This document shows, one piece after another, positions 24,558 to 33,252 of a DNA stretch of 64,000 nt. Within the stretch, counting starts at the first letter, position 1. Each line of letters begins with the position of its first letter. Source of the DNA: Phormidium sp. FACHB-1136 (GTDB lineage: Bacteria; Cyanobacteriota; Cyanobacteriia; Phormidesmidales; Phormidesmidaceae); NCBI RefSeq assembly GCF_014697375.1, contig NZ_JACJRS010000002.1, positions 1-64,000 on the forward strand, given 5' to 3'. Under the pieces are notes generated by a model. The model had not been told where the DNA came from. It was given only the letters and a program-made list of their open reading frames with translations, and ran no database searches. Position numbers and translations under genes: made by a program.

Positions 24558-25127
24558 GTGATCGCCACCTCAACTGTCAAGTCGGCTCTAACCTTAGAGG
24601 AATTTTTGGCATTGCCAGAGGCTAAACCCTACGCTGAATACATTGACGGCAACATTGAGCCAAAGCCCGTGCCCCAGGGAGAGCATAGTGTCCTTCAAAT
24701 CCGTTTAGGTACCACCATCAACCAGGTGGCTTTACCCCAGAAGCTAGCCCATGCCTTCACCGAGCTACGGTGCAATATCAACGGTCGCTCCCTAGTGCCT
24801 GATATTAGCGTGTTTCGCTGGGAGCGCATCCCCAAAACAGAAACGGGTAGAATCGCCAACCGCGTGGATACCTATCCCGATTGGGTGATCGAGATTTTGT
24901 CCCCAGACCAATCAGCTAATAAGGTTATCAAGAAAATCATGGTCTGTCTCCAGGCCGGAACTCAGTTAGCTTGGCTGATTGATCCAAAAGACGAATCGGT
25001 TCTGATCTTGAAGCCCCAGCAATTCCCCGAACTCAAATCTGACAAAGACGCATTGCCTATACTCGATTCCTTGTCGATGCTCGAGTTATCTGCTCAAGTA
25101 ATCTTTAGCTGGCTCAGTCTCGATTGA
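24558..25127 (+). CDS. Uma2 family endonuclease-like protein
   Basis: 189 residues. The N-terminal LTLEEFLALPEAKPYAEYIDG, LVPDISVFRWERI, YPDWVIEILSPDQS and LAWLIDPKDESVLIL form the PD-(D/E)xK-like fold of the Uma2 family (DUF820), which is greatly expanded in cyanobacteria. The Asp of PDI and the Glu of IEILSP are the expected catalytic acids. It interrupts the rml genes, but no link to rhamnose synthesis is known and its cellular role is unclear. Confidence 0.85.
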   Translation: MIATSTVKSALTLEEFLALPEAKPYAEYIDGNIEPKPVPQGEHSVLQIRLGTTINQVALPQKLAHAFTELRCNINGRSLVPDISVFRWERIPKTETGRIANRVDTYPDWVIEILSPDQSANKVIKKIMVCLQAGTQLAWLIDPKDESVLILKPQQFPELKSDKDALPILDSLSMLELSAQVIFSWLSLD

Positions 25128-25182
25128 AAACTGGGTCGTGGAATGGATCCCATTCTGAAAGGTCTTCTCCCTCGGTACTTGC

Positions 25183-26076
25183 GTGAAAGGAATCTTGCTA
25201 GCGGGTGGATCTGGTAGCCGCCTTTATCCCATCACCCTGGGTGCTTCTAAACAACTGCTGCCCATTTACGATAAGCCGTTAGTGTACTATCCACTATCGG
25301 TCTTGATGCTGGCGGATGTACGGGAAATCTTGGTGATCACGACTCCCCAGGACGAGCCAGCCTTTCGGCGATTATTGGGTACGGGGCAGCAGTGGGGCAT
25401 TGAATTAAGCTACGCTGTCCAGCCTAACCCCGATGGTCTGGCTCAGGCGTTTCTGATCGGCGAGTCCTTTATCGGCCAGGACTCCGTTTGCTTGGCCCTA
25501 GGTGACAATATTTTCTATGGCCAAAGCTTCACGGCACAACTCCACCAGGCCGCAAAGACCGTCACTTATCAGGGAGGAGCCACGGTCTTTGGCTACCAAG
25601 TCAAGGATCCGGAACGCTTTGGTGTGGTGGAATTTGATGCCAATGGTACGGTTCTTTCTCTAGAGGAAAAACCCCAGAAGCCTAAGTCGGATTACGCTGT
25701 GACCGGATTGTATTTCTACGACAACCAGGTCGTTGAGATCGCCAAACAACTGCGCCCCTCGGCTAGGGGTGAGTTAGAGATTACCGATATCCACTTGACC
25801 TACCTATCCCTGGGGCAGTTGCGGGTAGAGCGATTGGGGCGAGGCTTTGCTTGGCTCGATACGGGCACCCACGACAGTTTGCTAGAGGCAGCCCAGTTTG
25901 TCCAAACTCTAGAACACCGCCAGGGGCTAAAAATCGCCTGCCTCGAGGAAATTGCCTACAACAAGGGCTGGATTACCTCAGATCAACTGGCAGGACTCGC
26001 GGATAAGCTGGCCAAAAACGGCTATGGTCAGTATCTGCGGCAGTTGAGTCAACCCAACCCAACGCTGAATCTCTAG
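25183..26076 (+). CDS. rfbA: Glucose-1-phosphate thymidylyltransferase
   Basis: 297 residues from GTG 25183; no better ATG is near. [20 protein letters not shown] and [14 protein letters not shown] are the RmlA nucleotide-binding signatures, with [13 protein letters not shown] holding the metal-binding Asp and [26 protein letters not shown] and [15 protein letters not shown] following. It makes dTDP-glucose, feeding rfbB. It is 42 nt upstream of rfbC. Confidence 0.95.
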   Translation: MKGILLAGGSGSRLYPITLGASKQLLPIYDKPLVYYPLSVLMLADVREILVITTPQDEPAFRRLLGTGQQWGIELSYAVQPNPDGLAQAFLIGESFIGQDSVCLALGDNIFYGQSFTAQLHQAAKTVTYQGGATVFGYQVKDPERFGVVEFDANGTVLSLEEKPQKPKSDYAVTGLYFYDNQVVEIAKQLRPSARGELEITDIHLTYLSLGQLRVERLGRGFAWLDTGTHDSLLEAAQFVQTLEHRQGLKIACLEEIAYNKGWITSDQLAGLADKLAKNGYGQYLRQLSQPNPTLNL

Positions 26077-26118
26077 CTGCGATCCGTATCCTGCTTTGTA
26101 TTCTCCCCTGCCTACACG

Positions 26119-26685
26119 ATGAAAGTTTCGGCCACTCAACTCTCTGAAGTTAAGCTCGTGGAACCCCAAGTTCACCGGGATCAGCGGGGATTTTTCCTAG
26201 AGACTTACCATGCAAATCGCTACGCTGATCATCACATTGGCCCCCACTTTGTGCAGGATAACCTGTCGTTTTCTCAGCAGGGAATCTTGCGTGGGCTCCA
26301 TTTTCAGTGGCCCCATCCCCAAGGCAAACTCGTCTATGTGCTGCAAGGGGAGGTCTTTGATGTAGCGGTCGATGTGCGGGTGGGATCTCCAACCTTTGGG
26401 CAATGGGCAGGGGAAGTGCTATCGGCCCAAAATCAGAGACAGCTTTGGATACCTGAGGGGTTTGCCCACGGCTTTTGTGTCCTCAGCGAAACGGCCTTAT
26501 TTGCCTATAAATGCACAGACTTTTATCACCGTGACTCTGAGGTGAGCCTGCGATGGGATGACCCAGCGATCAATATCAACTGGCCTTTGGCGAATCCGCA
26601 GTTGTCCGATAAAGACGCCCAAGCTGCCTACCTTGCGGATCTGAGCGAGGATCAATTGCCTTGCTATGGCGAGGTGAAGCGATGA
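26119..26685 (+). CDS. rfbC: dTDP-4-dehydrorhamnose 3,5-epimerase
   Basis: 188 residues, a cupin of standard RmlC length. HRDQRGFFLETYH, FVQDNLSFSQQGILRGLHFQ with catalytic His61, GKLVYVLQGEVFDVAVDVR with the substrate-site Lys70, and WIPEGFAHGFCVLSE with FAYKCTDFYH holding the catalytic Tyr130 are all present. It epimerises C3 and C5 of dTDP-4-keto-6-deoxyglucose. The stop overlaps the rfbD start (ATGA). Confidence 0.95.
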   Translation: MKVSATQLSEVKLVEPQVHRDQRGFFLETYHANRYADHHIGPHFVQDNLSFSQQGILRGLHFQWPHPQGKLVYVLQGEVFDVAVDVRVGSPTFGQWAGEVLSAQNQRQLWIPEGFAHGFCVLSETALFAYKCTDFYHRDSEVSLRWDDPAININWPLANPQLSDKDAQAAYLADLSEDQLPCYGEVKR

Positions 26686-27578
26686 CCTCAGAATTACCGA
26701 TACCCTCCCAAGTCTCATCACCAAGTTGCAAAATCCTGATTACAGGGGCCAATGGCCAACTGGGGCAAGCCCTGAGAGCTACTGTTCCCCTTGGCTATAG
26801 GGTGATAGCGCTGGATCGACACCAACTAGATATTACCCATCGCACCGCCGTGGAGTCTTTCATTGCTGATCTCCAGCCCGATTGGGTGATCAACGCTGCC
26901 GCCTACACCGCTGTTGATCGGGCCGAATCGGAACCAGACTTAGCCTTTGCGGTTAATGGCGATGCGCCTGGATATTTGGCTGCTGCTCTGGCCAAAACGG
27001 GAGGGCGGCTTCTTCATATTTCCACCGACTTTGTGTTTGATGGCCAAGCCTCAACCCCCTACCCTCCCGATGCGGTGCCAAATCCGATCAATGTCTATGG
27101 CGCAAGCAAGCTAGAAGGAGAAAAAGCGGTTCAATCCCACCTTGGGGATCAGGCGCTGATTGTGCGCACGGCTTGGGTTTATGATGGCATCAACCGGAAT
27201 TTTGTTACCACGATGCTGCGGCTGATGGCGGAACGTGACGAGGTGCGGGTAGTGGCGGATCAGATTGGAACCCCAACAGCAACCCACACCCTAGCGACAA
27301 CACTCTGGCAAGGGCTGGCTCAGGATTGGCGAGGGATTTATCATGTCACCGATGCCGGGGTCGCCAGTTGGTATGATTTTGCGGTGGCAATTCAACGCCA
27401 TGGGCGTAAACTGGGCTTGTTAGATCACTCTATCCCCGTTATTCCAATTACGACCGCCGAATTTCCCACCGCCGCCCAACGACCAGCCTATTCGGTCTTG
27501 GATAAAGCCAAAACCTGGAGTGAGCTTAATGAGTTTCTATGCCACTGGGAAGAATCTTTCCACGATCAACTAATGTAG
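26682..27578 (+). CDS. rfbD: dTDP-4-dehydrorhamnose reductase
   Basis: 298 residues from ATG 26682, which overlaps the rfbC stop. ILITGANGQLGQAL binds NADPH, INAAAYTAVDRAESEPDLAF is the RmlD signature, and YGASKLEGEKAV carries the catalytic Tyr and Lys. AWVYDGINRNFVTTML and VVADQIGTPT complete the family pattern. It performs the last step to dTDP-L-rhamnose. The G+C-rich composition ends with this gene; the next 4 kb are AT-rich. Confidence 0.95.
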   Translation: MTSELPIPSQVSSPSCKILITGANGQLGQALRATVPLGYRVIALDRHQLDITHRTAVESFIADLQPDWVINAAAYTAVDRAESEPDLAFAVNGDAPGYLAAALAKTGGRLLHISTDFVFDGQASTPYPPDAVPNPINVYGASKLEGEKAVQSHLGDQALIVRTAWVYDGINRNFVTTMLRLMAERDEVRVVADQIGTPTATHTLATTLWQGLAQDWRGIYHVTDAGVASWYDFAVAIQRHGRKLGLLDHSIPVIPITTAEFPTAAQRPAYSVLDKAKTWSELNEFLCHWEESFHDQLM

Positions 27579-27668
27579 TAGTAAACCAGCGAAATTCCTG
27601 TTCAAGTAAATAGACAGCAGCATTAGTTACTTAGCTCCGATATACAGACATTAAAAGTATGAAAGTAA

Positions 27669-28580
27669 ATGGAAAATCTTGAGTTATTTTTATTAAACGA
27701 ACAATACAGCACCACACGCCTAGTCAGCACAAAGGTTCTGTCTGTCGCTGAAGAAAATTACTGTTACCCTGAAACCCTTCTATTTTTACCATTTATTGAT
27801 GACAGAAAAGGAGAAGGTGGCCTAAGAACCCAAGGTTACTTTAAAGTCAGCCTTCCTGAAAATCCTTTAGTAACTGTTGTCACCGTCGTTTTTAACGGAG
27901 AGAAGTATTTAGAGAGGACAATCCTAAGCGTCATCAATCAAGACTATGACAACATTGAATATATTATCATTGATGGTGGCAGCACAGATTCAACCCTGGA
28001 TATCGTTAGGCATTATGAACACGCCATAGATTATTGGGTGAGTGAGCCAGATAAGGGCATCTATGATGCAATGAATAAGGGGGTTCTTTGCACTAAGGGA
28101 GAATACGTAATACATCTAAATAGCGATGATTATTTTGAAAAGAATGTAATTTCAAGAGTTGTTTCTAAGATCAAGGACAACCCTGGATATGACTTATACC
28201 ACGGCTCTTTGTTGGTTCACAAAAGTAGTGGAAAAAGCGTTTGTAGAGTTGGTCATAACTTTCTACCTACTTCTATGCCTGCTTACCAACCAACCAGCTT
28301 TGTTCGTGTTAGTTCGGTGTCCAATCTAGAATGGTTTGATACTGATTATAAGATCGCATCTGATTTTAAATTCTTCAAGATTCTAAGGACTCAAAATTTT
28401 CGATTTTTAAATATCAACATGCTAATTACCCATTTTTCAGATGGTGGTGCATCTTCTAACAGTCTTGCTAGATTAACGGAGTTAAAGCTTATTTTGTTGG
28501 AGTTAGGATATTTGCCTATCATTGTCGAACTACTGCTACTGAGAATTAAAGTGATTGAGTACTTGCTTCCCAATTCATGA
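27669..28580 (+). CDS. Glycosyltransferase family 2
   Basis: 303 residues. About 70 N-terminal residues of unrecognised sequence precede the GT-A domain (LVTVVTVVFNGEKYLERTI, then IEYIIIDGGSTDSTLDIV). The block VSEPDKGIYDAMNKGV and the DxD-like site HLNSDDYFEK are typical of the WcaA/PglI-like GT2 subgroup acting on lipid-linked oligosaccharides. It starts the AT-rich cassette that lies between the rml genes and the epimerase at 31,392. Donor unknown. Confidence 0.85.
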   Translation: MENLELFLLNEQYSTTRLVSTKVLSVAEENYCYPETLLFLPFIDDRKGEGGLRTQGYFKVSLPENPLVTVVTVVFNGEKYLERTILSVINQDYDNIEYIIIDGGSTDSTLDIVRHYEHAIDYWVSEPDKGIYDAMNKGVLCTKGEYVIHLNSDDYFEKNVISRVVSKIKDNPGYDLYHGSLLVHKSSGKSVCRVGHNFLPTSMPAYQPTSFVRVSSVSNLEWFDTDYKIASDFKFFKILRTQNFRFLNINMLITHFSDGGASSNSLARLTELKLILLELGYLPIIVELLLLRIKVIEYLLPNS

Positions 28581-28642
28581 TTCTTTCTAAGTATAGGTCT
28601 GCACTTAAAAAAGCTATTTAAAATGTGAAGATATTTTGAACA

Positions 28643-29755
28643 ATGCATCAAACACTTTTACTTTTCTCCCTGTGGACAATATTCTCGATAAACGTATTCG
28701 GATTAGCTTTTTATCCTTCCTTTCTGGCAATCCTTTTCCTGCTCTTAAGAAAAAAGCTGAAGTACCCCAAAAAAATAATATTGCTAATTATAGGCTTTCT
28801 TGGGCTATCCATTATAGCAATCCTTTTGAAACCTTATCTATTTATAGATCTAATCAGATTTATTATATTATTTCTTTACTTCCTATATCTTAAAGCCTTC
28901 TGTAGCGAAGAAAAGTTGCATCAAGTCATTGATGTCTCGGTTGCAATTCTAGTTATATATGGTGTATTCCAGTATATTGCCATTATCACTGGCAATATCG
29001 GATATGCAACGGGACTCTTTGAACAGATCGGAGCATCTGGTCAAGGAGGTGCATATGATACGCGCGGAGGAATATTGAGAGTCGCATCCCTAACCTCAGA
29101 GCCGTCATATTTTGCCTTTACTGTTGGTGTATATTTCTTTATCACAAAAAAGACAATAATCAAATTTCTATGCATAATAGGCTACATCATTAGCTTTTCG
29201 TACATATCGATTTATGCTGCTTTGGGAATTACTGGATTTCTCCTTTGGAAAAAGCTCTTAAAACTTAATCTTTTTAGCTATATGCTTTTTGTATTTTTTA
29301 TTCATACCATTTTTGTTTACACTTACTATCAATCCATAGTAGCACTAGATATTGGAGGAACATTTTCTGCTAGGTATGGCGGTCTGGATTGGTATCTACG
29401 TTCTTCTGCTCCTGAGATGTTTTTAGGAGTCTTCAATGTCCCTGAAGAAGTAACTATCAGAAGAGGCTTCTCTAATATATCCTCTCTGGTAGTAAACTTC
29501 GGCCTATTAGGTTTTTTGGGGTATTGCTATTTTCTGTCAAAGCTAGGACGGTTTAATAATGTAGCCGTCCTAGCAATATATCTGTACGGATTTAATTACT
29601 ACTACATGACAGCATGGCCAACATTTATTGTTTTTATTTACATGATATATGTCAATGGAAAAAGCATCAGTGTCCGTAATTATCCCATGCTTCAATTCAG
29701 AAAAGACTATTCTGAGAGCTCTATGCTCAGTGAAAGAACAGACCCTACCTGTTAA
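28643..29755 (+). CDS. Polytopic membrane protein, probable Wzy-type O-antigen polymerase
   Basis: 370 residues with about ten hydrophobic segments spread over nearly the whole length, and a larger loop around ATGLFEQIGASGQGGAYDTRGGILR, followed by the SLTSEPSYFAF pattern seen in O-antigen ligase/polymerase families. Sequence is otherwise poorly conserved, as is usual for Wzy. A role in joining repeat units at the periplasmic face is inferred from topology and context. The frame runs 107 nt into the next glycosyltransferase; the last ~35 residues are hydrophilic and may be a chance extension. Confidence 0.65.
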   Translation: MHQTLLLFSLWTIFSINVFGLAFYPSFLAILFLLLRKKLKYPKKIILLIIGFLGLSIIAILLKPYLFIDLIRFIILFLYFLYLKAFCSEEKLHQVIDVSVAILVIYGVFQYIAIITGNIGYATGLFEQIGASGQGGAYDTRGGILRVASLTSEPSYFAFTVGVYFFITKKTIIKFLCIIGYIISFSYISIYAALGITGFLLWKKLLKLNLFSYMLFVFFIHTIFVYTYYQSIVALDIGGTFSARYGGLDWYLRSSAPEMFLGVFNVPEEVTIRRGFSNISSLVVNFGLLGFLGYCYFLSKLGRFNNVAVLAIYLYGFNYYYMTAWPTFIVFIYMIYVNGKSISVRNYPMLQFRKDYSESSMLSERTDPTC

Positions 29756-30515
29756 GGAGATAATTTGTATAGATGACTGTAGTACTGATAACACTGTAAA
29801 GATAATAAAAGAATTCATAACGGATCATCCTTATGTTCCCGTCAAGCTAGTTAAAAACACTGTGAATCGAGGACCTAGTTTCTCAAGGAACACTGGGTGG
29901 AACTTAGCACAAGAAAACTACATAGCATTTTTAGATTCTGATGATACTTGGCATCATCAGAAAGTTTTTTTTCAATACTCATGGATGCTAGAACATCCAG
30001 AGATTTCGCTATGTGGGCATTTGAACGTTATCGTTGACGAAAGTACAACCTCATCAAATAAATCTACTGTTTTCGACTCTTTAGGAACTCAGAAGAATCA
30101 ACGAGTTGATTATAAAAGGTCTCAAAATGAGTTTCTTAGTTGCTTCAGGGTTATAGTTTCTAATCCCTTCGTTACACCATCTGTAATGCTAAAGAAAAAT
30201 ATTAATAGTCGCTTTAATATAAATCAGCGATATTGTGAAGACCATTTGCTCTGGATGCAGCTATGTTGTTCTGGGAACAGAGCTGCTATTCTTAACATTG
30301 AACTGGCCTATGTTCATAAACAGCCTGCTAGTTTAAGCACAAATCGATGGAAGATGAGACAAGGAGAAATTCAGGCATATTTTCATGTTTGCAATTCAAG
30401 AGGAATTCTATATCTATTATTGCCAATCCTTGTATTTTTTTCAATTCTTAAGTATATAAGACTGGAAACTTTATTCTTTCTAAGAAAAATTATTCCAGTA
30501 ATTAGTATATTTTAG
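29649..30515 (+). CDS. Glycosyltransferase family 2
   Basis: 288 residues. KASVSVIIPCFNSEKTILRA, VKEIICIDDCSTDNT and the DxD-type FLDSDDTWHHQK define the GT-A domain; SRFNINQRYCEDHLLWMQL is the common acceptor-side block. The C-terminus ends in a hydrophobic stretch (YLLLPILVFFSIL) that may anchor it to the membrane. Its start lies inside the 3' end of the polymerase-like gene, an overlap of 107 nt, which is unusually long for bacteria. Specificity unknown. Confidence 0.85.
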   Translation: MSMEKASVSVIIPCFNSEKTILRALCSVKEQTLPVKEIICIDDCSTDNTVKIIKEFITDHPYVPVKLVKNTVNRGPSFSRNTGWNLAQENYIAFLDSDDTWHHQKVFFQYSWMLEHPEISLCGHLNVIVDESTTSSNKSTVFDSLGTQKNQRVDYKRSQNEFLSCFRVIVSNPFVTPSVMLKKNINSRFNINQRYCEDHLLWMQLCCSGNRAAILNIELAYVHKQPASLSTNRWKMRQGEIQAYFHVCNSRGILYLLLPILVFFSILKYIRLETLFFLRKIIPVISIF

Positions 30516-30564
30516 ATGTTAAGTCAATTGACCAATTGCATGAATTTCATCAGTCAATCAAGCC

Positions 30565-31395
30565 ATGCCAATCAAAATCACAATTTCGATTGTAACCTAT
30601 CATCCAGAAATAGATCTTTTAAAAAAAGTATTGTCAGCCATAATTTTCAGCAGCAACGAGTCAAGAAAATTTGGCCGCCTGTCAAATCTTGAAATATTTT
30701 TAGTAGACAACGGTAACGACTTTCATTCAGGTGTAAAGCCTCATTTTTTCGTAAATGAGCAGATAAATGAGAAAATGAATATAAAGTTCTTGACTGGTCA
30801 TGGCAATGTTGGTTACGGGCTAGGGAATAATCTCGCTTTTGAGAAATCTACGGGAGATTACTTTTTAGTTCTCAACCCTGATGTTCTCTTAGAAAAAGAT
30901 GCTCTTACTTCAGCATTATCTTTTATGGAAGCTAATCCAGATTGTGGCTTACTTTCCCCAAGCGCTATTGATAGCAGTCGCCAAAAACTATACCTTTGTA
31001 AAAGGTATCCATCGATTTTTGATCTTTTGATTCGAGGATTTCTACCTCGACGATTTAGACAGCTTTTCTCTAGTCGTTTGGCCAAATATGAGATGAGAGA
31101 TATCCTTGATAAGGAAGAGGTATTCTGGAATCCCGAACTTGTAAGTGGTTGCTTTATGTTATTTCGTAGAGATGTTTTTGAATCTTTGCAAGGCTTTAAC
31201 CCGAAATATTTTATGTATTTTGAAGATTTTGATATAAGCATAAGAACCAGAAAAATTTCCCCAATTGCTTATGTCCCGTCTGTGAAAATAGAGCATTATG
31301 GTGGCTATGCGTCTCGCAAAGGATTAAAACATATTTCTATGTTTCTGCGCTCTGCCATAACCTTCTTCAATAGCCATGGCTGGAAAGTACTATGA
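30565..31395 (+). CDS. Glycosyltransferase family 2, rhamnosyltransferase-like
   Basis: 276 residues. KITISIVTYHPEIDLLKKVL, EIFLVDNGNDF, GHGNVGYGLGNNLAF and LVLNPDVLLEKDALTS, then LVSGCFMLFRRDVFES and YFMYFEDFDISIRTRK, are the conserved blocks of WbbL/RfbF-like GT2 rhamnosyltransferases. With rfbBACD nearby, dTDP-L-rhamnose is the likely donor; this is inference. Its stop overlaps the next start (ATGA at 31392). Confidence 0.82.
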   Translation: MPIKITISIVTYHPEIDLLKKVLSAIIFSSNESRKFGRLSNLEIFLVDNGNDFHSGVKPHFFVNEQINEKMNIKFLTGHGNVGYGLGNNLAFEKSTGDYFLVLNPDVLLEKDALTSALSFMEANPDCGLLSPSAIDSSRQKLYLCKRYPSIFDLLIRGFLPRRFRQLFSSRLAKYEMRDILDKEEVFWNPELVSGCFMLFRRDVFESLQGFNPKYFMYFEDFDISIRTRKISPIAYVPSVKIEHYGGYASRKGLKHISMFLRSAITFFNSHGWKVL

Positions 31396-32369
31396 AAAAT
31401 GGCACCATACTCGTTACAGGTGCAAGTGGCTTTGTAGGTCAGAGTCTATGTTTTGAACTTCTTAAAAGAGGTGAGTGCCAAGATATCCTTGGGATTTACC
31501 GCTCTCAAAAATTAGTAGATACTTTACCCCGTTCAATACGACCTATTATTCTTAATTCTCTTCAAGATATCCCTCAAAGTATTGCTTTAGAAAAAGTAGG
31601 CTATGTGGTGCATCTGGCTGCCCGCGTCCACCAAATGCAGGACACCGCAGCCGATCCCCTCGCCGCCTTCCGTACCGTCAACACCACCGCTACCGCTAAC
31701 CTCGCCCAGGCAGCCGCCCTAGCCGGGGTCAAACGCTTTATCTACCTCAGTTCCATCAAAGTCAACGGCGAATACACTCCTATAGGCCAACCCTTCACCG
31801 CCCAGGATAGCCCTAACACCCAAGACCCTTACGGCATATCCAAGGCCGAAGCCGAAGTTCAACTTCGCCACATTGCTCAAACTACAGGAATGGAGGTCGT
31901 CATCATCCGCCCTCCCCTGGTCTATGGCCCTGGCGTTAAAGCAAACTTCCTATCCCTCATGCGCTGGTTAGATAAGGGCTATCCCCTGCCCCTCGGTGCC
32001 ATCCACAACCGTCGCAGCCTCCTGGCTCTCCCCAATCTCGTTGACTTAATCACCACCTGCCTCACCCACCCCGCCGCCGCCAACCAAACCTTTCTCGTCA
32101 GCGACAACGAAGACCTCTCCACCACCGACCTGCTCAGACGCCTCGCCAAAGCTCTGGATAAACCCGCCCGCCTGATCCCCGTGCCTATGCCCATCATCCA
32201 ATCTACTGCCCAGATTATCGGTAAACCTGCCCTAGCTCAGCGGTTGTGTGGTTCATTACAAGTTGACATTAGTAAAACCCAGACCTTACTGGGATGGACA
32301 CCTCCCGTCAGCGTTGATCAAGGTTTGCGCCTGACCGCCCAACACTTCCAGCAGTCCCGGAAACGGTAG
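31392..32369 (+). CDS. NAD-dependent epimerase/dehydratase (UDP-sugar epimerase-like)
   Basis: 325 residues. ILVTGASGFVGQSL at the N-terminus, VVHLAARVHQMQDTAADP, YLSSIKVNGEYT, YGISKAEAEVQL with the catalytic Tyr/Lys, and IIRPPLVYGPGVKANFLSLM are typical of WbpP/Gne-like UDP-GlcNAc/GalNAc 4-epimerases and related dehydratase-like proteins that often pair with an undecaprenyl-phosphate sugar transferase. The first 220 nt are AT-rich (20 G+C of 60 in 31501-31560) and the rest is GC-rich (39 of 60 in 31681-31740), so the gene is a mosaic. It is the last gene of the polysaccharide island. Confidence 0.82.
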   Translation: MKNGTILVTGASGFVGQSLCFELLKRGECQDILGIYRSQKLVDTLPRSIRPIILNSLQDIPQSIALEKVGYVVHLAARVHQMQDTAADPLAAFRTVNTTATANLAQAAALAGVKRFIYLSSIKVNGEYTPIGQPFTAQDSPNTQDPYGISKAEAEVQLRHIAQTTGMEVVIIRPPLVYGPGVKANFLSLMRWLDKGYPLPLGAIHNRRSLLALPNLVDLITTCLTHPAAANQTFLVSDNEDLSTTDLLRRLAKALDKPARLIPVPMPIIQSTAQIIGKPALAQRLCGSLQVDISKTQTLLGWTPPVSVDQGLRLTAQHFQQSRKR

Positions 32370-32418
32370 CCCCTCACTCGCGACCGTCTTGTAAAAGACC
32401 TAATTCCCCCTCTCCTAA

Positions 32419-32475
32419 ATTCATCCTCTATTTACCCCAGGTCTCTTGGCCTGGGGTAATTTGTGCTGCCAAAAA
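32419..32475. repeat. Hairpin direct repeat, left copy
   Basis: Contains TTACCCCAGG and its complement CCTGGGGTAA around a short loop, followed by AATTTGTGCTGCCAAAA. A near-identical copy lies at 33162-33216 on the other side of the DUF3782 gene. It could be a terminator-like hairpin, but no T-run follows the stem. Confidence 0.75.
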
Positions 32476-32548
32476 ATAGGCCGCCTGTCACCCTGCCGCC
32501 CCCTTAACGCGCCTGCTACAATACATTCAAACTACTTCCGCTCCTCCC

Positions 32549-33130
32549 ATGGCCACCCCCCAGCCCACCTACGACGACATCCTGAGGCTTTTCCAAGAAA
32601 CTGACCGCAAGTTCCAAGAAACTGACCGCAAGTTTCAAGAAACGGATCGCAAGATCCAGGAGGTTATCGAGGAAAACCGTCGTGTCAACCGGCAAGTGAG
32701 CAAGCAAATCAGCGAACTCGGTGGGGCGTGGGGGCGCTTTGTGGAAGACCTCGTGGCCCCCGCCTGCGAACGACTCTTTTTAGAGCGGGGCATTCCTGTC
32801 GATCAAGTCAGCCAGCGAAACAAACGGCACCACGAAGGTGACACCCTAGAAATTGATGTGCTGGTGGTGAACCAGGGGCACGTCCTGGCCGTGGAAGTGA
32901 AAAGCCGCCTCAGCGTGGCCGATGTCAAGGATTTCATCACTGATCTAGGGCGCTTCTCCGAGTTTTTTCCCGAATACGCGGATATGCAACTCTATGGAGC
33001 CGTTGCAGGCATCGGCATCGAATCCGGGGCCGACCGTTATGCCTATCGGCGAGGGCTGTTTGTGATGGCCCAATCCGGCGAAGACATGATGATTTTGAAT
33101 GACCTTAGCTTTCAACCCAAGGCTTGGTAA
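32549..33130 (+). CDS. DUF3782 family protein, PD-(D/E)xK nuclease-like
   Basis: 193 residues. The N-terminus is a predicted coiled coil built from a seven-residue unit (FQETDRK, three near copies at residues 15-35), encoded by a 21-bp tandem repeat at about 32591-32653. The C-terminal domain has LEIDVLVVNQGHVLAVEVKSRL with the Asp and the ExK pair of PD-(D/E)xK nucleases and ends YRRGLFVMAQSGED, ILNDLSFQPKAW. These proteins are numerous in filamentous cyanobacteria; their function is not established. A paralog lies at 49103. The gene is flanked by two hairpin direct repeats. Confidence 0.82.
   Translation: MATPQPTYDDILRLFQETDRKFQETDRKFQETDRKIQEVIEENRRVNRQVSKQISELGGAWGRFVEDLVAPACERLFLERGIPVDQVSQRNKRHHEGDTLEIDVLVVNQGHVLAVEVKSRLSVADVKDFITDLGRFSEFFPEYADMQLYGAVAGIGIESGADRYAYRRGLFVMAQSGEDMMILNDLSFQPKAW
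32591..32653 (+). repeat. 21-bp tandem repeat encoding FQETDRK
   Basis: Three head-to-tail 21-bp units (TTCCAAGAAACTGACCGCAA type); the first two are nearly identical and the third has synonymous changes. Copy number could vary without shifting the frame. Confidence 0.8.
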
Positions 33131-33161
33131 GCCTGACCTTGGATCTCTCACCCCTTAACCG

Positions 33162-33216
33162 ATTCCTCGTTTACCCCAGGTCTTTTGGCCTGGGGTAATT
33201 AGTGCTGCCGAAAAGT
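33162..33216. repeat. Hairpin direct repeat, right copy
   Basis: Same stem TTACCCCAGG/CCTGGGGTAA as the copy at 32419-32475, followed by AATTAGTGCTGCCGAAAA. It lies between the convergent DUF3782 and GT4 genes. Confidence 0.75.
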
Positions 33217-33220
33217 TGAT

Positions 33221-33252
33221 TCGATTACTGGGCTAGTCGATTACTGGGCTAG
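33221..33252. repeat. 16-bp perfect tandem duplication
   Basis: TCGATTACTGGGCTAG occurs twice head to tail at 33221-33236 and 33237-33252. The second copy contains the stop codon of the GT4 gene (TTA at 33241-33243 on the + strand). Confidence 0.9.

Noticed and set aside
32419-32475. Hairpin as a rho-independent terminator of the polysaccharide operon
   Set aside because: The stem is good but no T-run follows on either strand, and the same element recurs at 33162; a repeat is the safer call.
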